Assembly: GCA_018903055.1 (NCBI GenBank)
Contig: JAHIPW010000169.1
Coordinates: forward strand, 1-9,153
From: a bacterium
GTDB lineage: Bacteria; UBP18; UBA7526
Direction of reading: 5' to 3'
Length of the DNA: 9,153 nt
Shown: one piece after another, positions 1 to 5,373 of the stretch
Layout of the letters: every line of letters starts with the position of its first letter
How positions within the stretch are numbered: the stretch's first letter is position 1
Made by a program: the position numbers and the translations under genes
Notes under the pieces: generated by a model
The model's database searches: none
The model's input: the letters and a program-made list of their open reading frames with translations, nothing else
Told to the model about the DNA's origin: nothing

Positions 1-410
1 AGGGACAGTTCTTAGCCCCCTGGGATGTGAAGAATATCATTGAGAAGATTGAATCCGTAGGGAATAAAAATATTCTATTAACAGAGAGGGGAACGACCTT
101 CGGTTATAATAATTTAGTGGTTGATATGAAATCTCTGCCCATCATGCGCTCCCTCGGTTATCCGGTAATTTTCGATGCCACCCATAGCGTTCAATTGCCG
201 GGAGGGAGAGGGATAGCAACCGGTGGCAATGGGGAGTACATTCCTCACCTTGCCCGAGCAGCGGTAGCCTGTGGAGTAGACGCCCTATTTCTTGAGACCC
301 ATCCCAATCCAGATAAGGCATTATCCGATGGTCCCAATATGATGGAGATAGAAGAGCTGCCAAAACTTTTAAGAGAAGTAAAAGAGATAGACAGAATAGT
401 GAGAAAGTGA
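1..410 (+). CDS. kdsA: 3-deoxy-8-phosphooctulonate synthase (KdsA), C-terminal half, 5' end outside window
   Basis: KdsA condenses phosphoenolpyruvate with D-arabinose 5-phosphate to Kdo-8-phosphate in the cytoplasm, the first committed step to the Kdo of LPS. The reading frame is open from the window edge (first full codon at base 3), with 135 codons before the TGA stop; the family has about 270-285 residues, so roughly half is missing. The GTG at 27 is an internal valine, not a start, because family-like sequence ([12 protein letters not shown]) precedes it. Visible family motifs are [27 protein letters not shown] (conserved His), [17 protein letters not shown] (conserved Glu and Asp). In metal-dependent members this His, Glu and Asp bind the metal together with an N-terminal Cys that lies outside the window. 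The next genes, kdsD and kdsC, supply its substrate and process its product. Confidence 0.96.
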   Translation, partial: GQFLAPWDVKNIIEKIESVGNKNILLTERGTTFGYNNLVVDMKSLPIMRSLGYPVIFDATHSVQLPGGRGIATGGNGEYIPHLARAAVACGVDALFLETHPNPDKALSDGPNMMEIEELPKLLREVKEIDRIVRK

Positions 411-416
411 AGAAAC

Positions 417-478
417 AGGCTTCAAGCCACAGGCTACAGGTCGCAGGCTTGCAGCCTGAAGCATGAAGCTTGTAGCCT
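417..478. repeat. AGGCT-word fold-back between kdsA and kdsD
   Basis: Two nested or competing inverted repeats fill the gap. AGGCTTCAAGCC (417-428) pairs with GGCTTGCAGCCT (446-457) at 11 of 12 positions. AGGCTACA (431-438) pairs perfectly with TGTAGCCT (471-478), enclosing a small stem CAGGC/GCCTG with a 5-nt loop. The segment consists almost entirely of variants of one word, AGGCT(T/A)CA, on both strands. It starts 7 bases after the kdsA stop. No run of T follows, so it is not an obvious intrinsic terminator. Confidence 0.75.
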
Positions 479-499
479 AATTTTCGTTGTTCATTGTAA

Positions 500-519
500 A
501 ATGTTCAATATAAAATGAA
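500..519 (+). repeat. Leader repeat copy 1 (upstream of kdsD)
   Basis: This 20-base stretch with the core TGTTCAAT(A/G)TAAAATGAA lies immediately before and partly within the kdsD ribosome binding site. A second copy, identical at 19 of 20 positions, lies at 1681-1700 before kdsC. Both contain an ATG that is probably not used as a start. A degenerate further copy (TTCATTGTAAAATG) lies at about 490-503. Confidence 0.7.
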
Positions 520-529
520 GGAGAATAGA

Positions 530-1489
530 ATGAGTATAGAGGATGCTAAGAGGGTATTGGAGATAGAATCAGAGGCCATTAAGGATTTGATAGAACAACT
601 GGATAGTAACTTCTCTCAAGCGATAGAGTTAATTAATAAGTGTAAGGGAAGAGTAATTGTCACGGGCCTGGGGAAGAGTGGGTTAATTGGTCGCAAGATC
701 GCTAGCACCCTCTCGAGCACTGGAACGAGCGCCTTCTTTGTTCATCCGGTAGAGGGAATGCATGGGGATATGGGGATGGTCATGAAAGAGGATATCGTTC
801 TTATTCTATCCTATAGCGGGGAGACGGAGGAGATGAAGAGAATCTTACCCCTGGTCAAGAGATTGGGACTGAAACTGGTCACCTTGACTGGAAATCCGGA
901 TTCCTCTTTAGCTAAGGAGTCGGATGTAATCTTGAATGTTAAAGTAAAGAGAGAGGCCTGTCCTTTTAACTTAGCCCCCACCGCCTCCACTACCGCTATG
1001 CTTGCTCTGGGCGATGCCCTGGCCATTGCTCTTTTGAATAAGAAGGGATTTAAGGAAAGCGACTTTGCCCTGATTCATCCTGCAGGAGTAATTGGAAAGA
1101 AACTCTTATTGAGAGTGGAAAATGTTATGAAAAAAGGAGAGGAGAATCCCTTAATAGATGAGGATAAAAGAGTGAAAGAGGCCCTGCTTGTTATGACCTC
1201 CACCAGACTGGGCGCGGTGAGCGTTGTGAATAAGGAGGGAAAACTTATTGGCTTCTTTACTGATGGAGACCTTCGCCGCTGCCTCCAGAAAGATAAGAAT
1301 CTTTTAGAGAAGAAGATCTCTTCAGTGATGACCAAAAAGCCGACAACCATCACCAAGAGGAAGCTGGCCACAGAGGCGGTGAGAATTTTGCAAGAGAAGG
1401 GGTTTGATAATATACCGGTGGTGGATGAGAATAATCGTCCCATTGGCATCGTCGATGAGAGAGACCTGTTGAAAGAGGGAATTGCCTGA
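530..1489 (+). CDS. kdsD: Arabinose-5-phosphate isomerase (KdsD/KpsF/GutQ family)
   Basis: It interconverts D-ribulose 5-phosphate and D-arabinose 5-phosphate in the cytoplasm, providing the KdsA substrate. With this start it has 319 residues, close to the roughly 320-330 of the family. An N-terminal SIS sugar-phosphate isomerase domain (about residues 30-170) shows GLGKSGLIGRKIASTL, HPVEGMHGDMG, ILSYSGETEE and LAPTASTTAMLALGDALA. The family's catalytic His is seen in IHPAGVIGKKLL (about H183). Two CBS repeats follow (about 197-319), ending FDNIPVVDENNRPIGIVDERDLL. I prefer ATG 530 over ATG 515: AAGGAG at 518-523 sits 6 bases before 530, whereas the 515 start would place codons inside that ribosome binding site and the leader repeat. 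Its position between kdsA and kdsC supports the Kdo role over sugar-alcohol (GutQ) roles. Confidence 0.95.
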   Translation: MSIEDAKRVLEIESEAIKDLIEQLDSNFSQAIELINKCKGRVIVTGLGKSGLIGRKIASTLSSTGTSAFFVHPVEGMHGDMGMVMKEDIVLILSYSGETEEMKRILPLVKRLGLKLVTLTGNPDSSLAKESDVILNVKVKREACPFNLAPTASTTAMLALGDALAIALLNKKGFKESDFALIHPAGVIGKKLLLRVENVMKKGEENPLIDEDKRVKEALLVMTSTRLGAVSVVNKEGKLIGFFTDGDLRRCLQKDKNLLEKKISSVMTKKPTTITKRKLATEAVRILQEKGFDNIPVVDENNRPIGIVDERDLLKEGIA

Positions 1490-1499
1490 AAGTGAGCAG

Positions 1500-1539
1500 G
1501 TGAGAAAGTGAGAAAGTGGGAAAGTGGGAAAGTGAGACG
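1500..1539 (+). repeat. 8-bp tandem repeat GTGAGAAA/GTGGGAAA
   Basis: Five head-to-tail copies of an 8-base unit start 11 bases after the kdsD stop: two GTGAGAAA, two GTGGGAAA and one degenerate GTGAGACG. The same word occurs as the last codons of kdsA (399-410) and just before the kdsC start (1702-1710). The grouping of identical neighbours suggests growth by local duplication. Confidence 0.75.
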
Positions 1540-1673
1540 GAGAAGCGGAGAATCGGGGAAACGGAGATCAGGTAATCGGTGACAGGTCATCGGTGATCAG
1601 TTGTTAGAAAACAGTTTTCCGATCTCTGATTTCACTACAGTTTTCCAATTTCTGTTAACTGATTTCGGATTTC
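1540..1673. repeat. Fold-back element A (GAAATCGG/GATTTC family), upstream of kdsC
   Basis: The left half is purine-rich with GGAAACGG, ATCAGG and ATCGGTGA words; the right half (1619-1673) is pyrimidine-rich with GATTTC and GTTTTCC words, so the strand can fold on itself. ATCAGTT (1596-1602) pairs with AACTGAT (1657-1663), and the centre holds GAAAAC-A-GTTTTC (1607-1619). The right half matches bases 2349-2403 beyond kdsC without gaps at 42 of 55 positions, so the two elements are related. It ends where the kdsC leader repeat begins. Confidence 0.7.
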
Positions 1674-1680
1674 AATGTTC

Positions 1681-1700
1681 AATGTTCAATGTAAAATGAA
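1681..1700 (+). repeat. Leader repeat copy 2 (upstream of kdsC)
   Basis: This is the second copy of the 20-base leader found at 500-519 before kdsD, with 19 of 20 positions identical. It is preceded by an extra TTCAATG, giving a short tandem of TTCAATG. It contains the in-frame ATG codons at 1675 and 1696 that would lengthen kdsC; these are probably not used. Confidence 0.7.
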
Positions 1701-1713
1701 AGTGAGAAAGAGA

Positions 1714-2238
1714 ATGCTCCAAGAGATACGGGAGAGAGCAAAAGGAATAAAGATGATTATTATGGATGTTGATGGGGTATTGACAGATGGCTGCATCATC
1801 TTAGGAAGTAAAGGAGAGGAGTTAAAGAATTTTTATGTCCAGGACGGCCAGGGAATCGCTCTTGCCTTACAGAAAGGGCTGATCATAGCGTTGGTTAGTG
1901 GACGGAGATCTAAAGTAGTGGAGAGAAGGGCAGAGGAATTAAAGATAAAAGAAGTCTATCAGAATATCTCAAAGAAGATAGAGGTCTATTCAAGACTCCT
2001 AAAGAAATACAACCTAAAGGATGAAGAGGTTGCTTATATCGGCGACGATCTGGGAGATATTCTTCCCTTAAAGAAGGTCGGCCTATCCTTGGCTCCAGCA
2101 AATGGAGTAGAAGAGGTCAGAGGCATCGTTCACTATGTTACCCGGGCTTCTGGAGGAAGAGGGGCAGTGAGGGAAGCGATAGACATTATCTTGAAGGCTA
2201 AGAAAACGGTAAAGGTCACGTTCAAAGGTTACGGTTAG
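1714..2238 (+). CDS. kdsC: 3-deoxy-D-manno-octulosonate 8-phosphate phosphatase (KdsC)
   Basis: A cytoplasmic HAD-superfamily phosphatase that hydrolyses Kdo-8-phosphate to Kdo. With this start it has 174 residues, typical for capless KdsC. HAD motif I is IIMDVDGVLTDG (Asp18 nucleophile, Asp20 general acid/base). LVSGRR (about 60-65) is motif II, the SKK (86-88) supplies the motif III Lys, and YIGDDLGD (108-115) is motif IV. The C-terminal YVTRASGGRGAVRE is characteristic of KdsC. The frame stays open to ATG 1675 and ATG 1696, but those starts lie in repeated DNA with no ribosome binding site; ATG 1714 follows a purine-rich GAGAAAGAGA and fits the family N-terminus. The last codons and the stop lie inside the left arm of the next fold-back element. 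Confidence 0.94.
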   Translation: MLQEIRERAKGIKMIIMDVDGVLTDGCIILGSKGEELKNFYVQDGQGIALALQKGLIIALVSGRRSKVVERRAEELKIKEVYQNISKKIEVYSRLLKKYNLKDEEVAYIGDDLGDILPLKKVGLSLAPANGVEEVRGIVHYVTRASGGRGAVREAIDIILKAKKTVKVTFKGYG

Positions 2239-2437
2239 GATGCCCGTATCAGTAACGTTGAAGGGTTGTTGGATAACAGAAATCGGTTGTTAAAAAACGG
2301 AAATCGGTAGAGAAAACAGAGAACGGAGAACGGGAAAAACACTGATTTCAGATTTCTGATTTCGCTACTATTTTCTGATTTCCATCAACTGTTTTCCGAC
2401 TTCAAGAAAACGGGCATCGTTATCCCAACCGAATAAC
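2228..2437. repeat. Fold-back element B spanning the kdsC stop to the lptC leader
   Basis: This 210-base inverted structure has its outer arms in the kdsC end (GTTA 2228-2231, CGGTT 2232-2236, GATGCCCG 2239-2246) and just before lptC (CGGGCATC 2411-2418, AACCG 2427-2431, TAAC 2434-2437). The interior has GAAATCGG/AAAACGG words on the left and GATTTC/GTTTTCC words on the right. Bases 2349-2403 match 1619-1673 of element A at 42 of 55 positions without gaps. No open frame of note and no T-run terminator is seen. Confidence 0.72.
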
Positions 2438-2450
2438 GAAAGATGAAGAG

Positions 2451-2999
2451 ATGAAGAAACTGATTTTATTAGAAACTCTTATCTTAATCCTTATTTCAGG
2501 GGGCTGCACTTCAAAATCACCTCTTTCCCGAACGACAAATGATATCCCCGTTCCTCAGCAGAAGTTAGAGGATTTTAGACTAATCGCTACGGAGGGAGGA
2601 ATAAAGACCTGGGTGTTGGAGGCCCGCGCCGCCCAGATCTATGAGAAGATCAAGAAAACTTATATTCAGGACTTCAAGACCTCCCTCTATGAAGAGGGCG
2701 AACTGGCCTCCATCCTCTCTGGCCAAAGAGGAATTCTTGACATAGCCACCAATAATATGAAGGCCACGGGAAATGTAGTTGTGACCTCGGCAAAGGGCTC
2801 GTGCCTGGAGACAGAGGAACTTCGCTACCTATCCCCTACAGGAAAACAGAAGGGAAAGTTCGTTACTGAGGAGTTCGTCAAGATTACCGAGCCAGATAGG
2901 ATAACTACGGGTTATGGTCTGGAGGTAGAATCCGACTTAGAGAATGCAAAGATAAAAAGGGATGTCAAGGTAAAGGTAGAGGCTCTAAGTGTACCGTAA
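2451..2999 (+). CDS. lptC: LPS export protein LptC, lipoprotein-like form
   Basis: LptC links the inner-membrane LptB2FG transporter to the periplasmic LptA bridge. The 182-residue product has a charged MKK start and a hydrophobic stretch (4-15) ending ISGGC (Cys19). This fits a relaxed lipoprotein pattern, so it may be lipid-anchored rather than held by a transmembrane helix as in E. coli. The rest reads as the LptC/OstA-like beta-jellyroll: WVLEARAAQIYE, a QDFKTSLYEEGELASILSG strand pair, NNMKATGNVVVTSAKG and TEELRYL. Position directly before lptA supports the call. A GAAGAG adjoins the ATG, so the ribosome binding site is weak or overlaps the start. The gene end overlaps lptA by 11 bases, indicating translational coupling. 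Confidence 0.88.
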   Translation: MKKLILLETLILILISGGCTSKSPLSRTTNDIPVPQQKLEDFRLIATEGGIKTWVLEARAAQIYEKIKKTYIQDFKTSLYEEGELASILSGQRGILDIATNNMKATGNVVVTSAKGSCLETEELRYLSPTGKQKGKFVTEEFVKITEPDRITTGYGLEVESDLENAKIKRDVKVKVEALSVP

Positions 3000-3627
3000 A
3001 TTAATCTTTCTATCCCTGATTTTTGTACTCTTTGCCCCTCCCTCCTGGGGAGGGGAGAAGAAAGGCCCCCCCCTGGATATTACCTCAGATGAGGTAGAGT
3101 ATACTAAGGTAAAGGGGAAAGAGGTAGTAATCTTCACCGGCCATGTGGTTGCTATTCAGGAGACTACTACTCTAAAGGGCGACCGACTGAAGTTCTTTCC
3201 GGATGAGAATAAGGCTGTTGCCGAAGGTCGGGCTTGGATGAAGGATGAGAAACAGAAGATGGTCCTAACAGGCGAGAGAATAGAATATTATCACGATAAA
3301 AGGTACGGGATGGCTACCGGGAGCCCAAGATTGGTGAGCGAGAAGGAGAACTTTATTCTGACTAGCAAGGAGATGGAGGCCTTTTTCCCTGAGGACAGAT
3401 TTCGGGCCACAGGAAGGGTGAAACTAGTAAGGGATGATATGGTAGCCACCGGCAAAGTACTAGATTATTTCAATAAAGAGAGGAAGGTTATTCTCACTGG
3501 TGATCCCCAGATAAGGGAAAAGGAGAACTTTATCACTGGAGATAAGATAACATTCTTCGTTGATGAATATCGGGTGATAGTTGAAGATAGAGCAAGAATA
3601 AAGTTTATTCCGGAGGGGAAGGAATGA
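2989..3627 (+). CDS. lptA: LPS transport periplasmic protein LptA (OstA-like)
   Basis: LptA oligomerises into the periplasmic bridge that carries LPS from LptC to LptD. The 212-residue product has a Sec signal peptide (MYRKLIFLSLIFVLFAPPSWG, cleavage likely near residue 21). OstA/LptA repeats follow: LDITSDEVEYTKVKGKEVVIFTGHVVAIQ, TTLKGDRLKFF, and further strand pairs such as MVATGKVLDYF and FITGDKITFF. It is longer than E. coli LptA (185), with extra jellyroll strands. The start is GTG 2989, inside the last codons of lptC, with AGAGG at 2978-2982 six bases upstream. No downstream start would keep the signal peptide. The bases immediately after its TGA form the left arm of a hairpin reaching the lptB start. 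Confidence 0.9.
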   Translation: MYRKLIFLSLIFVLFAPPSWGGEKKGPPLDITSDEVEYTKVKGKEVVIFTGHVVAIQETTTLKGDRLKFFPDENKAVAEGRAWMKDEKQKMVLTGERIEYYHDKRYGMATGSPRLVSEKENFILTSKEMEAFFPEDRFRATGRVKLVRDDMVATGKVLDYFNKERKVILTGDPQIREKENFITGDKITFFVDEYRVIVEDRARIKFIPEGKE

Positions 3628-3732
3628 ACCCCGCCCCTCATAGAATCGATAATCTTGAAATTGAAAAGCTTGAAATGATAGATTTTTTCTTTATAGAAGT
3701 TATTTGCTTGAGCATAAAAGGAGGGGCGGGGT
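3628..3732 (+). promoter_or_regulatory. Inverted repeat masking the lptB ribosome binding site and start
   Basis: ACCCCGCCCCTC (3628-3639), beginning at the base after the lptA stop, is the exact reverse complement of 3721-3732. The latter covers most of the lptB AAGGAGG site and the first two bases of its GTG start. The intervening loop is 81 bases. The left arm can alternatively pair locally with GAGGGG at 3613-3618 inside lptA. A ribosome finishing lptA would cover the left arm and free the lptB site. The pairing is visible in the sequence; the regulatory role is inferred. Confidence 0.5.
3670..3697 (+). promoter_or_regulatory. Candidate sigma-70-type promoter before lptB
   Basis: TTGAAA at 3670-3675 (5 of 6 to the -35 consensus), a 16-base spacer and TATAGA at 3692-3697 (4 of 6 to the -10 consensus). 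Initiation a few bases downstream would make an lptB message lacking the left arm of the hairpin, so its ribosome binding site would be free. Such matches are common in AT-rich gaps, so this is weak support. Confidence 0.28.
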
Positions 3733-4456
3733 GAAGACCCTTAAAATCCAGGGATTAGTCAAGAGCTATAAAAGAAGGAGGGTGGTAGATGATGTCAACC
3801 TGGAGGTGGGGCAGGGAGAGGTCGTTGGCCTTCTGGGCCCCAATGGAGCAGGGAAGACTACTACCTTCTATATGGTTGTGGGATTGGTCAAGCCAGATCG
3901 GGGTCGGATACTCATCGACGACTTCAATCTCAGCAAACTGCCCATGTATAAGAGGGCGAGAAAGGGGGTTGGCTATCTCGCTCAGGAGCCTTCTATCTTC
4001 AGAAAACTCACCGTGGAGGAGAATATCCTAGCTATTCTGGAGACCCTAAACCTAGACGAGGATGAAAAAGCGAATCGTTTGAAAAAACTTTTAGCAGAAC
4101 TTAATATCTCTCATCTGGCTAAAAACAGGGCCTATACCCTCTCTGGGGGAGAGAGAAGAAGGGTTGAAATTACCCGAGCCCTAGTTACCGCTCCTTCATT
4201 TATTCTTTTGGATGAGCCGTTTACTGGTATCGATCCTATCGCCATCGCTGATATCCAGGAGATTATCTTCCAACTCAAGAAGAAAGGGATTGGGATCCTG
4301 ATTACCGATCATAGCGTCCGAGAAACCTTGGCCATCACCGATCGAGCATATATCATGTATGAAGGGGAGATTCTAATCTCTGGCACCTCTCAGGAATTAG
4401 CGGATAGTAAAGAAGCCAGGGAAATCTATCTAGGAGAGAAATTCACCTTAGAATAA
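3731..4456 (+). CDS. lptB: LPS export ABC transporter ATP-binding protein LptB
   Basis: The cytoplasmic ATPase of LptB2FG, powering extraction of LPS from the inner membrane. The 241 residues equal the length of E. coli LptB. All ABC motifs are present: Walker [10 protein letters not shown] (36-44), Q-loop [17 protein letters not shown], signature [15 protein letters not shown], Walker [14 protein letters not shown] and H-loop [19 protein letters not shown] and [11 protein letters not shown] are typical of LptB within ABC ATPases. I chose GTG 3731, six bases after AAAGGAGG (3717-3724); an upstream TTG at 3704 would place that site inside the gene. LptF and LptG are not in the window. The start is within the inverted repeat 3628-3732, so expression may depend on lptA translation. 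Confidence 0.96.
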   Translation: MKTLKIQGLVKSYKRRRVVDDVNLEVGQGEVVGLLGPNGAGKTTTFYMVVGLVKPDRGRILIDDFNLSKLPMYKRARKGVGYLAQEPSIFRKLTVEENILAILETLNLDEDEKANRLKKLLAELNISHLAKNRAYTLSGGERRRVEITRALVTAPSFILLDEPFTGIDPIAIADIQEIIFQLKKKGIGILITDHSVRETLAITDRAYIMYEGEILISGTSQELADSKEAREIYLGEKFTLE

Positions 4457-4541
4457 ACGCAAAAGCGCCAAAAGGAACGCTAAAACGCCAAAAAGTCCGC
4501 TAAGATTTTTGCGTCTTTCAGTTAAATTTTGTGTTTTGGCG
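4457..4541. repeat. CGCCAAAA/ACGCAAAA fold-back between lptB and hpf
   Basis: ACGCAAAA (4457-4464), beginning right after the lptB stop, pairs perfectly with TTTTGCGT (4507-4514). CGCCAAAA at 4486-4493, with a direct copy at 4466-4473, pairs perfectly with TTTTGGCG (4534-4541). The two stems interleave, so both cannot form fully at once unless as a pseudoknot; the second CGCCAAAA copy gives further alternatives. The array stops 5 bases before the hpf ribosome binding site AAGGGAGG (4547-4554). Confidence 0.72.
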
Positions 4542-4560
4542 GTTACAAGGGAGGTTTAAG

Positions 4561-5103
4561 ATGGATTTAACTATTACTGGACGGGGAATTAAAATAACCG
4601 CACCTCTAAGAAATTATATTCAGAAGAAGATGGCAGATGTTTTGAAGTATTTCGAGAAACTGGTGAGTGCCCACGTTAAGATTATTGTTTCCAAGGAGCG
4701 TCAAAGGGCGGAGGTAGTCATCTATGGAGATGGCCTTACTTTCAAGGCCCTTCAGGTCTCACCTGATATGTATGCCTCTTTCGATGAGGCGCTGGCTAAG
4801 GTTACCGGGCAGATAAAAAAACACAAAGATATAGTTTCTCACAAGGGAAGACATAAGCCAAAACACTTCGGGGCCAAGATAAAGGTTATTACCCCAAGCG
4901 AGATCAAGAAAGAGAAGCACGGGATTATTTCAAGTAGAAGGTTTGCCATAAAACCCATGAGTCCATCAGAGGCAGCAGAACAGATGGAACTATTGGATTA
5001 TAGCTTCTTTGTTTTCTTCAATCCTCAAACAGAGCAAGTGAACGTTGTCTATCGCAGGAAGGATAAAAACTACGGCCTCATCGAGCCTGAGTTCTGGTTT
5101 TAA
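4561..5103 (+). CDS. hpf: Ribosome hibernation promoting factor, long form (HPF)
   Basis: It binds the decoding region of the 30S subunit and, in the long form, joins 70S ribosomes into inactive 100S dimers in stationary phase. The 180 residues contain an S30AE domain (about 1-97; MDLTITGRGIKITAPLRNYI, VKIIVSKERQRAEVVI) and a charged linker. The C-terminal dimerisation domain (about 124-180) reads KPMSPSEAAEQMELLDYSFFVFFNPQTEQVNVVYRRKDKNYGLIEPE in two adjoining segments. ATG 4561 has an excellent AAGGGAGG six bases upstream; an earlier GTG at 4531 lies in the fold-back repeat and is rejected. In many proteobacteria rpoN sits between lptB and hpf; it is absent here. The extra C-terminal FWF is encoded by the left arm of a palindrome shared with the downstream repeat. 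Confidence 0.94.
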   Translation: MDLTITGRGIKITAPLRNYIQKKMADVLKYFEKLVSAHVKIIVSKERQRAEVVIYGDGLTFKALQVSPDMYASFDEALAKVTGQIKKHKDIVSHKGRHKPKHFGAKIKVITPSEIKKEKHGIISSRRFAIKPMSPSEAAEQMELLDYSFFVFFNPQTEQVNVVYRRKDKNYGLIEPEFWF

Positions 5104-5120
5104 TAAATTAAAACCAGAAC
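5091..5120. repeat. Perfect 14-bp palindrome over the hpf stop codon
   Basis: GTTCTGGTTTTAAT (5091-5104) and ATTAAAACCAGAAC (5107-5120) are exact reverse complements separated by two bases. The left arm encodes the last residues of HPF and its TAA. No T-run follows, so it is at best a non-canonical terminator or an mRNA-end-protecting hairpin. The right arm is also the beginning of the first 54-bp repeat unit. Confidence 0.85.
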
Positions 5121-5214
5121 AACCTTTGGCGAGTGCAACGAGACAAAGTCCTTTGGTTTTAAAAGAACCAAAACAACCTTTGGCGAGTGAAACGAGACAA
5201 AGTCCTTTGGTTCT
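5107..5214. repeat. Two tandem 54-bp hairpin units downstream of hpf
   Basis: Units 5107-5160 and 5161-5214 match at 48 of 54 positions. Each can fold: unit 1 by TTAAAACCA (5108-5116) with TGGTTTTAA (5154-5162), unit 2 by AGAACCAAA (5164-5172) with TTTGGTTCT (5206-5214). Both share an inner CTTTG/CAAAG stem and a GCGAGTG(C/A)AACGAGA loop. The pair A5111-T5159 in unit 1 is G5165-C5213 in unit 2, a compensated change. Although 54 is a multiple of three and open frames cross it, no gene-like product or start is evident. Confidence 0.85.
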
Positions 5215-5219
5215 GAAAG

Positions 5220-5373
5220 ACACGAATCATCGCGAATGACACGAAGCAAGAAATAAAGGGATGCGAATATACGCGAATACTAAAACACGCCTGCCCCGTG
5301 GGAGTCCGTCCGACAAAGACGGACGGACGACTTTATGGGGAATCGACACGAATCTGTGATTTGCCTGCCCTGT
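5220..5373. repeat. CACGAAT/GCGAAT word array interrupted by a GC-rich hairpin
   Basis: Degenerate copies of a (CA/GC)CGAAT word occur at ACACGAATCATCGCGAATGACACGAA (5220 onward, shown by its separate words), GATGCGAATATACGCGAATAC (to 5281) and GACACGAATCTGTGATT (about 5345-5361). They are split by the GC-rich stem-loop at 5293-5340. No open frame with gene character is present. The array fills the long hpf to membrane-protein gap together with the 54-bp units and the segment to 5480. Confidence 0.55.
5293..5340. repeat. GC-rich stem-loop, GTCCGTCCG/CGGACGGAC
   Basis: GTCCGTCCG (5304-5312) and CGGACGGAC (5320-5328) form a perfect 9-bp stem with a 7-base loop ACAAAGA. Flanking CCCC (5294-5297) and GGGG (5337-5340) can extend it after an internal loop. 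It is much richer in G+C than its surroundings. No T-run follows. It could be a REP-like unit or a structured RNA element; nothing here fixes its role. Confidence 0.75.

Noticed and set aside
515-529. Upstream ATG as the kdsD start
   Set aside because: It would place the start before the AAGGAG at 518-523, which is ideally spaced for ATG 530.
1075-1590. 171-codon open frame on the minus strand over the kdsD end
   Set aside because: It is antisense to the CBS domains of KdsD and begins in the repeat gap; its composition is that of a shadow frame.
3704-3730. Upstream TTG as the lptB start
   Set aside because: The AAAGGAGG at 3717-3724 would lie inside the gene; GTG 3731 gives the normal 241-residue length.
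5107-5214. Possible CRISPR array
   Set aside because: The two units are directly adjacent with no spacers, and no cas gene is present.
5045-5239. Open frame with two 18-residue repeats (core PLAS(A/E)TRQSPLVLK)
   Set aside because: It starts inside hpf, has no convincing ribosome binding site, and its periodicity is explained by the 54-bp hairpin unit, whose differences preserve base pairing.
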